From: Amphiduros pacificus
Taxonomy: Eukaryota > Annelida > Polychaeta > Phyllodocida > Hesionidae
Assembly (NCBI GenBank): GCA_949316495.1
Contig: OX439012.1
Coordinates: 9,438,049 to 9,502,048 of the forward strand
Direction: 5' to 3'
DNA: 64,000 nucleotides
Below, piece by piece: positions 35,026 through 45,213 of this stretch. The notes below the pieces were generated by a model. It saw nothing but the letters and a program-made list of their open reading frames with translations, did no database searches and was not told the origin of the DNA. Each line of letters starts with the position of its first letter. Within the stretch, counting starts at the first letter, position 1. Both the position numbers and the translations under genes were made by a program.

Positions 35026-35929
35026 ATTGATTAGTTTGTTAGGTGTTGTATTGTTGTAGATTTTGTCGTTTCTTACAATTCCCTTCACTTGTTCGTTGTG
35101 TTTGGTTGTTGCTTCAGCCACACATAATTGCCTCCCTATTCGTTATTTACTCGCTTCTTGTATCCTGCGAACAGCCTGCTATAATTGCCTTTGCCGAATT
35201 TCGATTTGGTACACGATGTTGCCAATTTAGACATCCCCACCCACTTTTGTCTCACAAGCAACCTTTCGGGTACTTTACTCTGATGACCTTCATATGGCCC
35301 CGTTTTGCCGGCTTATTAGAATTTATTTATGTATAGCCTTGTTCTTCATGATGATTCGATTGACATCTGTTTTCCCACATTTCCATGTGGCCTTTTGTCC
35401 GTTGTTGGTGACACTCTGATCTGTGCCCATCAGACCCTTACTAATTGACCTTGCAAAATCGGCTTCTCTCCTCGTTAGTGTGTTTCCCTCTGTTCCCCGC
35501 ATGACTCATGACAGGCTGCCTACCACTTTGTTACCTGCGTGCGCAGGATTGGACGCTGTGTGCGCGGTGCTGCTGGATGATATAGCGGTTCCGCTGACAT
35601 CTCAGACACTTTCAGCATCCGCGCCTTCAAGTAGCTTCCTCCTGCCTATGTGCTTCGTTCCATCGTTGTGGTCTCCGCGCTTCGTTTCTCAGATCGACTT
35701 TTGTGTTACTGACTGGCCAGTTCTTAAGTTGTGTCCCACTGCACATTATCGTGAGTATTCTCATTTTTATACAGTGGATCCTTCTTTTGTTATAGTAATA
35801 CTTGTGTCTCTGATTATACATTGACTTCTGACTTGACTTTGACGACCTTCCAGCGTTGTAGCCTAAAACGTGAGTGTTTTCTCCAGTCCTCTTGCGAACG
35901 AATATGTAGATTGAGTCATGACTACTTCA
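35026..35929 (+). other. Spacer after pol, no recognised gene
   Basis: Pyrimidine-rich DNA. One open frame of 133 codons (35,423-35,824) has no recognisable domain and no support from the old copy, so I do not call it. Confidence 0.5.
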
Positions 35930-36860
35930 CCGCAAACCGTAAATAAAGTTTGCAATAGCGACTCATTGCGCAGCATGTTGATGATTACATTGAGATTTCT
36001 TATTCTTCGCATATACCGCAACTAGTAGTAAAGTTTGCGAAGGCAACGCATCACACAGGGTGTTCGATGGTTGCATCGGGTTCTCCTTTTCTTCACATAT
36101 ACCGCAACTAGTAATAAAGTTGCGAAGGCAACGCATCACACAGGGTGTTCGATGGTTGCATCGGGTTTTCTTATTCTTCACTTATTCCGCAAACGAGTAG
36201 CATACATTTGCGAAGGCAACACATTGCACGGGTTGTTAATTTGTTGCATTTTGGCTTCTTCTCTTCACTTAATTCCGTAAACGGAGAAAATAAGTTTACG
36301 AAGGCAACGCATCACACGGGGTGTTCGATGGTTGCATCGGGCTTCCTTATTTTTCACTTATACCGCAACGACTGCAGTAAAGTTTGCAAATGTAACGCAT
36401 CTCATAGAGCGCTTTGTACGTTTGCATCGTGAATTCGTATTTTTTACTTATACCGCAGGCAGTAATAAAGCTTGTGCAGGCAACACATTACACGGGGTGT
36501 TCAATGGTTGCAATTTGGTTCCTTATTCTCATTTTCCGTAAACTAGTAAATAAGGTTTACGTAGACAACGCATTACACGGGGTGTTCAATGGTTGTATTT
36601 TGGTTTCCTGCTTCGTCTCTCTACCGTAAACCAGGACTGATAGGTTTACGAAGACAGTGCATTCCACAGGGTGTTGGTTGGCTGTATTACTCAAACTGTC
36701 CCTCATTGTACCACAACAGTAATGGAGTTGTGAAGATGGCGCATTCCACGGCGTTGGGTGGCTGTATCTTATGTATATTCCGCGCGATCGGGTGTAAGAC
36801 GCGATGTAATGATTAATATATTCCGCGCCTCGGGACATAGGCTGCGATGTTTTTGAGCAC
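35930..36860 (+). repeat. Array of 12 hairpin-bearing repeat units between pol and env
   Basis: Units start near 35930, 36016, 36102, 36187, 36275, 36363, 36453, 36536, 36624, 36711, 36780 and 36823; most are 83-90 bp, the last two shorter. Each opens with CC and a 6-7-bp inverted repeat around an 8-13-base loop, then (in most) GAAGGCAACGCATYRCACRG and a GTTCRATGGTTGYAT block. Stem sequences change together on both arms: CGCAAC/GTTGCG (unit 3), CGTAAAC/GTTTACG (units 5, 8, 9), CACAAC/GTTGTG (unit 10), CGCAAA/TTTGCG (unit 4). Such paired changes point to a selected fold, most likely in the RNA. Function unknown. Confidence 0.87.
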
Positions 36861-37460
36861 TCCTCCACTAATGATGGAAGGATTGCATTATGTGTACCGG
36901 TACATGGACTATTTTTTTTAAGGCTCATGAATATTTACGCAGAGTGACGGTTACAACGGCTGTTTTGATAGCAGTTTTTCGATAACACACTACAACGATT
37001 AGCCTGATCCGGATGTTTGATTTCACTTCTATGTAACTCACACCGTTTATAATGTCGTGTCTGTTGATTGCTATACATATACACTGTCCTGCTTCTTATT
37101 AATTGACTGCTTGATGCGAATCTTGAGTGCCGTTTCACGCCAAACCCTGTAATTTACCTTGTGTCAATTATACGTTCACTGATTTGAATCTATTTGAAGT
37201 TGATGACTGCCTTTTACTGCTGATATTAGCCTATACGTTGACACCCTACTATTGACTGTTTGATGATTGATCTTATCTTGTGATGTAGACTGTGTTCTTG
37301 TATCTTATACCATGTTATTATCTCACCTCCACTCCTCGGTTACGTTGCCTAGCCATGTACTATTCACTTTACACAGACTTTGATGGCATGCTTCCCTACC
37401 AGTTTCTCAGTCTTCTCTTTCACCCCCGCACGCCTGGATAACATAACTAATCATTGAATC

Positions 37461-37478
37461 GTTCACCCCCAGGTGAGA
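37461..37478 (+). promoter_or_regulatory. Predicted splice acceptor (and overlapping donor) before ORF X/env
   Basis: GTTCACCCCCAG ends at 37,472, 22 bases before the ORF X start, and is followed at once by GTGAGA, itself a good donor. A spliced subgenomic RNA for env is known in env-bearing Gypsy elements; use here is inferred. Confidence 0.55.
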
Positions 37479-37494
37479 CGACTATGTTCCTGTC

Positions 37495-37986
37495 ATGACT
37501 CCTGCAGACACTTCTATCACCCTTCCTGATGCTCCACCACTAGCCTTTCTTTCGGACGAGGAAGTTAACGACATTTTGGACGCACTCCCCAGTGATAAAA
37601 CTTTATGGGCTAACGTTTTTGATACAGAAGACCCGTCATTCCCTATCCCCTCTGTCCCTTTACATACGCCATCAGCTTCTGTCTCTTCCGATCCTTCTGT
37701 ACCCCTCCCTCGTTTCGCCTCCGTAAACGGCAGACCTCACCTCCTTCCCATTACTCCACAAATCCCGCCTGCCCTGCATCCACCACTCATTCCACCACCA
37801 CCTCCCACCCCACTACAACCGGACCCTAGTGCCACGCGTCCCGTTCTCTACGTTCCCCGCGACCAGCCCGCTTTCGCCTCTGTAATACAGGCGTGCCCCA
37901 AGTGTAACGCTAGTGTCCGCGTCCAGGAATTCACTCTTGTCCCTTTTCATTGTTTGACTCATTTGGGCCGGAGTACTCGCTTCTAG
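37495..37986 (+). CDS. ORF X: short Pro-rich ORF before env
   Basis: 163 residues, start set by the first ATG after the predicted acceptor. Acidic N-terminus (LSDEEVNDILDALPSDK), then a Pro-rich middle (PPLIPPPPPTPLQPDP), then a C-terminal ACPKCNASVRVQEFTL with a C-x2-C pair. It stops 8 bases before the env ATG, so both could come from one mRNA. The old copy keeps the C-terminal block (CPKCKECVRIQEFTL) just before its envelope remnant. No known family recognised. It could be an env leader or a small regulatory protein. Confidence 0.65.
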   Translation: MTPADTSITLPDAPPLAFLSDEEVNDILDALPSDKTLWANVFDTEDPSFPIPSVPLHTPSASVSSDPSVPLPRFASVNGRPHLLPITPQIPPALHPPLIPPPPPTPLQPDPSATRPVLYVPRDQPAFASVIQACPKCNASVRVQEFTLVPFHCLTHLGRSTRF

Positions 37987-37993
37987 AAGCATC

Positions 37994-40789
37994 ATGTACG
38001 CCATTTGTGCCCTTCTGTTGCTTGCGCCCACGATAACTGCTGTCAGTGTTTTAGGCCGACCTAATGTCGGTGCCCTCCTGACCAAGCAAGGTTACGTTGC
38101 AAACAGTGCAGCAACATGGCAGGTCACGTTTGCCGTCCCGCATCTTGAGCTACCGGCTTCTATGCCTCCTTTCAGCATGTGTGATGAGGAAGTTCCGTTA
38201 GTGCTTTCCCCCCGCCGAAGGCGAGATGTTTCTATCGCCCACGGATTTTGCTCCACCTTTGGTTCCCTAACTGCTGCTTATCGGAATCTTAACGATTCTC
38301 TCACTAACCATATTCATCGCTATTGGCGATCCATCAAGAAATTGTGGCCAATCACGCAACCCCCTCCCCGCAAAACTGGACGACAGAAACGTTTGTTTCT
38401 ACCATTTGTGGGTTCCTTCCTCGGTTCTGCTTTCGGGTTAGTCACTGACAAGCAACGAAATAAACTAATGAAGAGAGGCAGCGTGGTAGAAGGTAACTCT
38501 AAGCGTTTGCAAACAAATCTCAATACATTACATGCCCAAACCTCTACACTGGTAAGAGTTACGAACGAACGCTTGGACATTGTTTCTGATGGGGTGGTAA
38601 ATAATACCTTGAACATTGCCAGGCTTATCCACAATAGCGAGTCGCTTGTTCACAGACTCCAAGTTGTACAGGTACAGACCGATGCCCAACGGCTCCTATT
38701 GAGGTCATTATCTGATTTCACATATGCCAGTGTTTCTGAAATCGGCCACATTCAGGCTTTAACTTTATTAGAATCTGAAGCCCGGGCAACCCTTCTTGCC
38801 TTAGAAACAATTGCTGCAAACAAGTTATCTCCCATTTTAGTCCCCCCTGATGTGTTACATAAGTCTATGAGGCAGGTTGCCAGATTACTGTGCGTGCAGT
38901 ACCCGAATTTCAAGTTGATGTACGACCAACCAAGTGCTATTTACGCCATCCCAGGCGTAACGGCCCTCAACAGTGACTCCCATTTGTATATTGATGTTAG
39001 CCTGCCACTGGTGGTGAAGGATAATGCCTTCACGATATATGAGGTGTCGTCTTTCCCGATACCGACGGGAGGCAAGAAGCCAAATCAATTCACTCGTCTC
39101 TCGGGATTCTCCGATTTCATTGGTATATCCCGTGATGAGAGATTCTATATAGAATTGTCTAGGGCCGATTTAGCAGAATGTTTTGGGACAGGAGTCCGCC
39201 ATTGCTATCAGACCTTCCCCGAGTTTCCTGTTGACATCCCGTCTTGTGCCTTGTCCATTTACAAAGGCGAGGTGCGTGACATTATGTCATATTGTCAAGT
39301 GGACCTCATAGAGCTTAAATCACCGTTGCGAGTTGTCAGGGATTTGCAAAACTCTTCCTTTTTAGTCATCGGTCATAGTGAACCTTGGTTGGTCACGTGT
39401 CAGTTAGATGTCACCCCCACTGAAGTTGAACCCTGCACTTTCTGCACATTGACTCTAGGTTGTGGGTGTAGTATGCGATCTAGTTCGGGCGTGTATATAC
39501 CACCGAGCTTGATCCATTGTGACAAAAATGTCATGACGCGGGTGGCTAAGTCCTACATTGCAAATCTGTTATTCATTTCCCTGTTTCATAATGACACTGC
39601 CATGCATGGCATGACAGCTGACACCTTGTTCCCTGAGCCGCCTGGTTTAGAGGTACCAGATTTAGACTTATTGACCTTGGGCGTAGATGAGTTCGTTGAC
39701 AGACAGGGTATGGTCATTGCTGACCTAAATCGCACTGCTTCTGCGTGGAAAGATTCACAAATCCCGTACATTGATCCCTCATGGACCTTGCCGGGTAGTT
39801 TTACTACACAAGATAGCCCGGGATGGCTTAGCCTCCTACATACGATAGGTTCTGGATTATCCATAGCATGCGCGATTTGTCTGTTCGTATTACACGGCAA
39901 ATACGCCCACCTACAAAAAATAGTCTTATTATATCAACTCAGCCAAGTACCCGCTTCAGATGCCACACCCGTTTTCCTTAATACCCGTCCCCTATATCTA
40001 TTTGACCTCATTGGCCTTGCCACCTTGTCCTTTGTCGCCATGGTCCTAGTCTCCCAGAAATTGTATTGTATTTATCGCCGTAGACACGACTTATCCTCAG
40101 TCATGCGTATGTTTGACCGAGACACAAAATGCCCTAGGTCAAGCATTTTCTTGGAACTTTTCTCCGGCACATCTAGGGTAGTTCTCTTTGTTACTGAAAT
40201 CCTTACGTTCCCTGGTTGTATTAAGGTTGCCCCTGGCGAGGCGATGCCACACGCTGAACTCTCAGGTGGATGCCTTAATCGCCACCTCATAATTGACTGG
40301 GATATGACTATGTTACGTGACACACACCGTGAGCTTAAGTTTCACATGCCCTCTGTTATTAATGTTCCCTTCCACCTCAGACTGCTCACTAGGTCTGTCA
40401 TATCTTCCTCTCACGCCCTAAATTTGCTTATTGGATGCGACAGCTATTATATACTCCACGCACTGCCCTCTGACTTGCCCTTACGCCCACGTGGCAACGT
40501 TCTCACCCCCCTTAGCCGAAAAGCCCTGTCATCCCCTGATGATCCCCGTAAACAAGATAAGAGGCGTTGTATTAGACATTTTAACTCTGTTTTCCCTACA
40601 TTTGACCAGTTACATGACGATCCCCAAGACACCAGTCGCACTACACGTCATGGTGTGCTGTCCCCTGCTAAATCGTCCCCCTGTTTGACTTTCCATGAAC
40701 CCCCCGCAAAGAAGGTTCGGTGGGGTGATCATACCAATCCACAGCTCACACACAACGATACACCCGCCACCTTGGGTGAGCAACTGTAA
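37994..40789 (+). CDS. env: F-type envelope glycoprotein with a very long tail
   Basis: 931 residues. Signal peptide about 1-17; a basic cluster RRRR at 74-77; a furin-type site RQKR at 130-133 followed by a hydrophobic fusion-peptide-like stretch (LFLPFVGSFLGSAFGLV), the hallmark of class I F-like envelopes of insect errantiviruses and baculoviruses. A heptad-like region follows (about 155-240), then a Cys-rich part (EPCTFCTLTLGCGCSMRSS). One membrane segment at about 613-634 and a second hydrophobic stretch at about 668-690. The remaining ~240 residues are unlike usual short tails and end in a basic KKVRW. The old copy shares the layout. Looks whole. Confidence 0.88.
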   Translation: MYAICALLLLAPTITAVSVLGRPNVGALLTKQGYVANSAATWQVTFAVPHLELPASMPPFSMCDEEVPLVLSPRRRRDVSIAHGFCSTFGSLTAAYRNLNDSLTNHIHRYWRSIKKLWPITQPPPRKTGRQKRLFLPFVGSFLGSAFGLVTDKQRNKLMKRGSVVEGNSKRLQTNLNTLHAQTSTLVRVTNERLDIVSDGVVNNTLNIARLIHNSESLVHRLQVVQVQTDAQRLLLRSLSDFTYASVSEIGHIQALTLLESEARATLLALETIAANKLSPILVPPDVLHKSMRQVARLLCVQYPNFKLMYDQPSAIYAIPGVTALNSDSHLYIDVSLPLVVKDNAFTIYEVSSFPIPTGGKKPNQFTRLSGFSDFIGISRDERFYIELSRADLAECFGTGVRHCYQTFPEFPVDIPSCALSIYKGEVRDIMSYCQVDLIELKSPLRVVRDLQNSSFLVIGHSEPWLVTCQLDVTPTEVEPCTFCTLTLGCGCSMRSSSGVYIPPSLIHCDKNVMTRVAKSYIANLLFISLFHNDTAMHGMTADTLFPEPPGLEVPDLDLLTLGVDEFVDRQGMVIADLNRTASAWKDSQIPYIDPSWTLPGSFTTQDSPGWLSLLHTIGSGLSIACAICLFVLHGKYAHLQKIVLLYQLSQVPASDATPVFLNTRPLYLFDLIGLATLSFVAMVLVSQKLYCIYRRRHDLSSVMRMFDRDTKCPRSSIFLELFSGTSRVVLFVTEILTFPGCIKVAPGEAMPHAELSGGCLNRHLIIDWDMTMLRDTHRELKFHMPSVINVPFHLRLLTRSVISSSHALNLLIGCDSYYILHALPSDLPLRPRGNVLTPLSRKALSSPDDPRKQDKRRCIRHFNSVFPTFDQLHDDPQDTSRTTRHGVLSPAKSSPCLTFHEPPAKKVRWGDHTNPQLTHNDTPATLGEQL

Positions 40790-40986
40790 ACATCCCCTTA
40801 TCAGACAAGAAAAAAAAAAAAAACAAAAGCAAAAAGACTAAACGTATATTAGAAAAAGGAATCAAACCACTGTACGTACTAATGGAAAGATAGATGGCGC
40901 CTGCTCCCGGGTGCGATATTCACACACCAGTTTCCCTTTCAGGCATATATTCACCTTTTCTTTGTGGACTTTCAATATCGGTAAGT
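40790..40986 (+). promoter_or_regulatory. Mini-exon with conserved splice sites before ORF Y
   Basis: Acceptor TTTCCCTTTCAG (ending 40,942) and donor GTAAGT (40,981-40,986) bound a ~38-base mini-exon. The donor touches the ORF Y ATG. A second donor CAG/GTAAGT lies at 41,014. The old copy has the same acceptor (ending 19,206), donor (19,248-19,253) and second donor (19,281), the latter 27 bases after the ATG in both. Conservation across diverged copies supports real splicing. Confidence 0.72.
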
Positions 40987-41517
40987 ATGACTGACCACTC
41001 CTCCCAGCCTCAGGTAAGTCCTCCCTCGAACGAGAACCCTATAGTACCCATGGAGTCGCAAAAATTTAAAATGGATATGTTCGAATTACACCTGCTATCT
41101 TCATTTGTGACAAATTCTGCCACGCCCACCTTGCCTCTTCACTTCACCTCACAAATCTTAATCAAAATTAGGACTAACGCGGCTCTGGCCGGTGTTCTGG
41201 CCTACTATGTCCTTTACCATGACAATGCTAATTGTTACACTTGTTTTGAATTAGATAAGCCTTGCAGCACCAAATGCCTTGAAAAGCTGGCACTTCGCTT
41301 TTTGAGGCTATTTTTCGGGTCCAATCCCATGACGTGGGCTATGGCCGAACGCGTTGCTCGTCGAGCCCTTTCATATTTCCGCCTGGAAGGCAGGGACATT
41401 TTTTCTCCTAAATACTTCATGGCTTTAGCATCATTAGACCCGTGGCTGTCATTTATTTCTGTTCACGCTTCTGGTGCCTCAGACTCTATGGGTACTCGCC
41501 CTCCCTCCGTTCAGTGA
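40987..41517 (+). CDS. ORF Y: accessory protein of unknown family
   Basis: 176 residues from the ATG at 40,987, chosen because the old copy starts at the same place. Ser/Pro-rich N-terminus; then a hydrophobic helix-rich body (LAGVLAYYVLYHD), a Cys cluster C-x2-C-x6-C-x3-C (CYTCFELDKPCSTKC, about residues 80-94) that may bind zinc, and a basic helical C-terminal part (CLEKLALRFLRLF, RRALSYFRLEGRD). I recognise no family. Position after env, splice signals around its start and size suggest a regulatory accessory protein as in complex retroviruses, but that is inference. Confidence 0.7.
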   Translation: MTDHSSQPQVSPPSNENPIVPMESQKFKMDMFELHLLSSFVTNSATPTLPLHFTSQILIKIRTNAALAGVLAYYVLYHDNANCYTCFELDKPCSTKCLEKLALRFLRLFFGSNPMTWAMAERVARRALSYFRLEGRDIFSPKYFMALASLDPWLSFISVHASGASDSMGTRPPSVQ

Positions 41518-41762
41518 AATTACTTTACTACAGACTTTTAACCCAGGTGCTTGGATTCTTTAAGGCGTGGTGTTCCTCGCTCATTTCTTTCTTACCCCTC
41601 TCTTATAGTTGTCTAACATACTAACTTTTAACATTCCACTTGCACGAATTTTGATTTTTTTAGCATCCAATACATGTATTTTTTTTATAAAATCGTTCTG
41701 GGCTTAATTTTTCATTTTCAATTCTTGTACTGTCACGTGTTGTCTTGATGTTTTACTTCCAG
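41518..41762 (+). other. Intergenic stretch with acceptor before ORF Z
   Basis: T-rich DNA ending in GATGTTTTACTTCCAG (AG at 41,761-41,762), directly abutting the ORF Z ATG. The old copy has TTATCTGTTTCAG in the same place. Confidence 0.65.
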
Positions 41763-42575
41763 ATGGTTTACCTCGAGGACCCTGATGAATTCACATCTCG
41801 CCATGCCTCACGGCGCGAGATTTTCTTCACTGAGGTATGTAGCACCCCTTTGGGAAATCTCCCTATGGAACAATGTTTAACGCTAGAATCAATCATCTCC
41901 CATAGGGATGGTAACGTTGCGCTGGCGGGAACCGCCAGGTGTCTCCCTCGGTTTATAGATATTCCGAGAGAGTGCGCCCCAGACAGGAGAGTGCCTTTCC
42001 TCCATAGCTTCAGTGCCTTTTGGTTTGTGGTTATGGAGATACACACTTCTTGTGGGTTGGGATTTTATAATATTCCCCGTGGCACCCATAAGTCATTTAC
42101 CATGACCCTCTCTGAAGTATGCCATTTCGCATACTTCCCTAACCTTACATTAATGGTGCACAGAATTTTATCTGACTGTGTCTGTTGTACGCTGGCCCCG
42201 TTGCCTGACTTTTGCAGCATTCCCTTATTAACTCCCCCTGAGCTTTACCTTGACTTAATTGGCCCCCCCTTAAAATTCCGTGGCCACAAGTCTGACCTGC
42301 TCCCACCTGTCATCGAGTCGCAGACGGTTGTCCTCTCAGATTATATATTACCCCATTCACCCTTGTCTCAAATATTCTCTCCAAAACCAAGTTTTAGGAC
42401 TGCGCGCCCTGACCCCTCATATGGTAGCTACGGGTTCTTCTACTTACCCTTCGTCCCTTCAGGCCCCCTCCCCGACGCTGTCTGCCACGACCGTCTATCG
42501 CCTTCCCCCTTCAGTACCCCTTGTGCTCTGTTCATCAGAAATGCTGTACACTGCAGTTCGGGTTGCATCAATTAA
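41763..42575 (+). CDS. ORF Z: accessory protein resembling a detached integrase head
   Basis: 270 residues, start at the ATG that immediately follows a splice acceptor in both copies. Residues about 94-142 align with the zinc domain of this element's own integrase: H109-x29-C139-x2-C142 with the same spacing as HLGTDKL...CPVC, and YFP aligned with YWP, without gaps over 34 positions. An upstream His (94) and a preceding PDRR...EIH segment also match. Downstream ELYLDLIGPPLKFRG parallels RVHTDLIGPLPKTDRG, the strand bearing the first catalytic Asp. The rest of the core is absent; the C-terminal ~95 residues are unlike integrase. It may be a zinc-binding DNA- or integrase-interacting factor. 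Integrase origin is inferred from spacing and motif order. Confidence 0.68.
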   Translation: MVYLEDPDEFTSRHASRREIFFTEVCSTPLGNLPMEQCLTLESIISHRDGNVALAGTARCLPRFIDIPRECAPDRRVPFLHSFSAFWFVVMEIHTSCGLGFYNIPRGTHKSFTMTLSEVCHFAYFPNLTLMVHRILSDCVCCTLAPLPDFCSIPLLTPPELYLDLIGPPLKFRGHKSDLLPPVIESQTVVLSDYILPHSPLSQIFSPKPSFRTARPDPSYGSYGFFYLPFVPSGPLPDAVCHDRLSPSPFSTPCALFIRNAVHCSSGCIN

Positions 42576-45164
42576 ACACCTGTCCTAATTTCTTCTCCCA
42601 CGGACTCCCATTGTGTTCCCCCACCCGTCTCTCCCGACCCTTTCGCCACTTCATGTAATTTCCCAGCTTCCTGGCCCTTGTGTTTAAAACCTCCCATACG
42701 TTCTTGGCCATCCCATGGAACCCGCAAACCTTTATGCTTTGATTGTACATTTAGACCAAAATCACCCCCATCTTCTACATTTTAATAAACTCACTCGCCT
42801 TTCATTTTCACGACAAACATTTGACACCTCTTTGATTCAACTTCAAAAGTTTTTTTTCCACATACTTTACACATCTCTTTTTATTACTCCTCGACTTTTC
42901 TCACATCATTATCACACTTTGGTATTCAATTTGATTACATCACCCCTTGCCCCATTACCCACTACCCTTTGGCATCTGGCCATTTCATTTACCCGTTTAG
43001 CCCTTGTCCCCTTCGTCCCACACCCGTTTAACGTCTTTTGTTAAAATATCACAGTCACTTTACATTGTCTTTATGTTAAGGTCCAAATTGTTTTTATGGT
43101 CCTTCCATGATCACACATCCTCCCTTTAGTCCGTGCTGTAAGAGTCCAGCTTCTCACCACATTGTCGCCCAACTTCCAGACGATCGGGTCCAGCCGTATC
43201 ACAGATTGCTTCAGCACCAATCACTGTTTATTTTATGGCACATTGTTGTCGTCAATTATCACAGGTGTTCTTTATATATCACAGTTTCTCACACCACTTA
43301 CTTCAGGTGTTTTGCTAGCACATCAGTTTCACACTGCGGCCGTTTATATTGGTCAGTTGCCCTTCGTTCGACCTTGACAATGCTACACTCACGTTGTCTT
43401 GTGTTTGTTGCTTTGCGGTACATGTTACACGTTCTCTCATCTGAACGTGTTGCGTTTTGACCATTATGGCATTGTGCTTTAGCCTTCTAGTCCACTCTAT
43501 CTGTTTTGGTTGGTGGTATATGCAACCGAATGCAGTCCCTCACTGCGCTACAGTCACCTGTGACGGTCCGGTGGTTTCGTTATAAAGCGCCTTCTCACAG
43601 TCTTTATCACCGGCGGCGCCGCTCCACCTGTGCCACGCAGGCTCATTGCAGTCTCTCGGTTCTTCTACCGGTTAGTGCGTTGCACTTGTAGACTGCTTCA
43701 GGAGGCGGTCTTCTTGGAAGCCCTTCCCACATCCCATGTCTATCTAATCATACCTATTTACTTATCTGTTGGATTCTGTTTGAAGGGTTGGGGTACCCCT
43801 TCAAACGGCCGACCGCCCTTTTAAGAAAGGACGGGGTGACGAGTTCCGAAAGTATATGACGCCGAAGTTCCGAAAATCGTGATGAAAATTCCATGACCCC
43901 TTTTTGAATATTAAATTCCTTTGAATTTTGATATAATTTAGGACTGGAATTTGGAATCCCCTTTCCGTACTACCCTTTACATATAAAAAAAACTAGCCAT
44001 GGCTTTCCTTGTGAGCGACGTGAGCGAATCATCCGATATAATCATTTAATAGTCCCTACTTTAATAACATAAACATAGATAACTGCCTACTTTACTTGAT
44101 TACATAACACTCTTGATTAAAACAAATATAATTGATTAAAAACACCAATCACTGTGTTTTTAGGCACTAATCACAGTGCTGCCCACCCCGCTCACAGGGA
44201 GAATTTCAATAAAACCCCCAATAAAAATTAGAAAAATCTGAATACAAGAAAGAAAATAAAACTTTTAACAACCCTACCCGCTATCTACCTAACCCTTCCC
44301 ATCTAAACAACCTCCCCCCGGGTCCCTCCACCGCCCTGCCCCCCGCCTCCCGCTCCAGACGCCGCCGTCGTCGCTCCTGGAAAATCTGAAAAGAAGAAAA
44401 GAGAAAACTCTATGTTAACATTCATTTAACGCTATCCTGTTCAATGCCATATACAGCACCCACGCTCTCGCCTTATCTTACCGTTGGGTCACTCTGACCT
44501 TAGTTCGGTCCATCCCAGCCTCTCCCTGTTTCGCTCCTTTCTTGTCTGAGATTACCCCCTTTGTCCTGCCCTCTACGCAGGTTGATGCTGACCTAACTCT
44601 GATGCCTCCCATTATCATTCCAATTTCTCATGTTCCCCGTCTCCCACCTTACCCGAGCATCTCTAATGTGTAAGTCCTAGTCATCTTGTTCACACCCAAT
44701 TTTTTTTACTAACCCTCGTACATGCACAACTTTCAACCCTGCACGAATCTGTCTGTTCGTCTCGTTGGCTAGACTATGCAGTCTGGACCCTGAGCCCCGC
44801 CTCTTTACTTCGTCGAGAGAAACTTTCCACCACTAGCTTCCCAACCCGGCAGTTTCGAATTGATCCCTCCGGTGCTGGATCCCACTCCCGTTGACTATGT
44901 TTTCTGCCTAAACCCGATCACTTCCGACTTTGCCTGCGTCGTAGTTCATTTCCTGACATATTTTTCTTCCTATCTACGTGTTTCACCTTACAATACCCCC
45001 ATTCTTCTTGCTTATCCGAGCCGGTGTTCTCATGCCGGCGCCATCTTTCTCCATCAGCCTTCATACTCGCCCCGCCTTTACGTCGCTATTTCTCCCTGTG
45101 AAACAATTTACGGGATGAAAATTGTACTTACCCTGTAGCCGACAACGGCGACGTCTACCATTAA

Positions 45165-45213
45165 GTGGGCGAATTCCGCCCACGACCAACCTCCATCGAT
45201 AAATCGATGGAGG
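45165..45213 (+). other. Pair of perfect hairpins in the non-coding region
   Basis: GTGGGCG-AATTC-CGCCCAC (45,165-45,183) and CCTCCATCGAT-AA-ATCGATGGAGG (45,190-45,213). The equivalent place in the old element also holds an inverted repeat (GGAGGTGGAC ... GTCCACCTCC) of different sequence. Confidence 0.85.

Noticed and set aside
35423-35824. 133-residue frame between pol and the hairpin array
   Set aside because: Composition follows the local pyrimidine bias, and no counterpart is seen in the old copy.
40130-40320. Methyltransferase-like LELFSGTS motif in the envelope tail
   Set aside because: Only one short motif fits, the rest of a methyltransferase fold is not evident, and the motif is not kept in the old copy.
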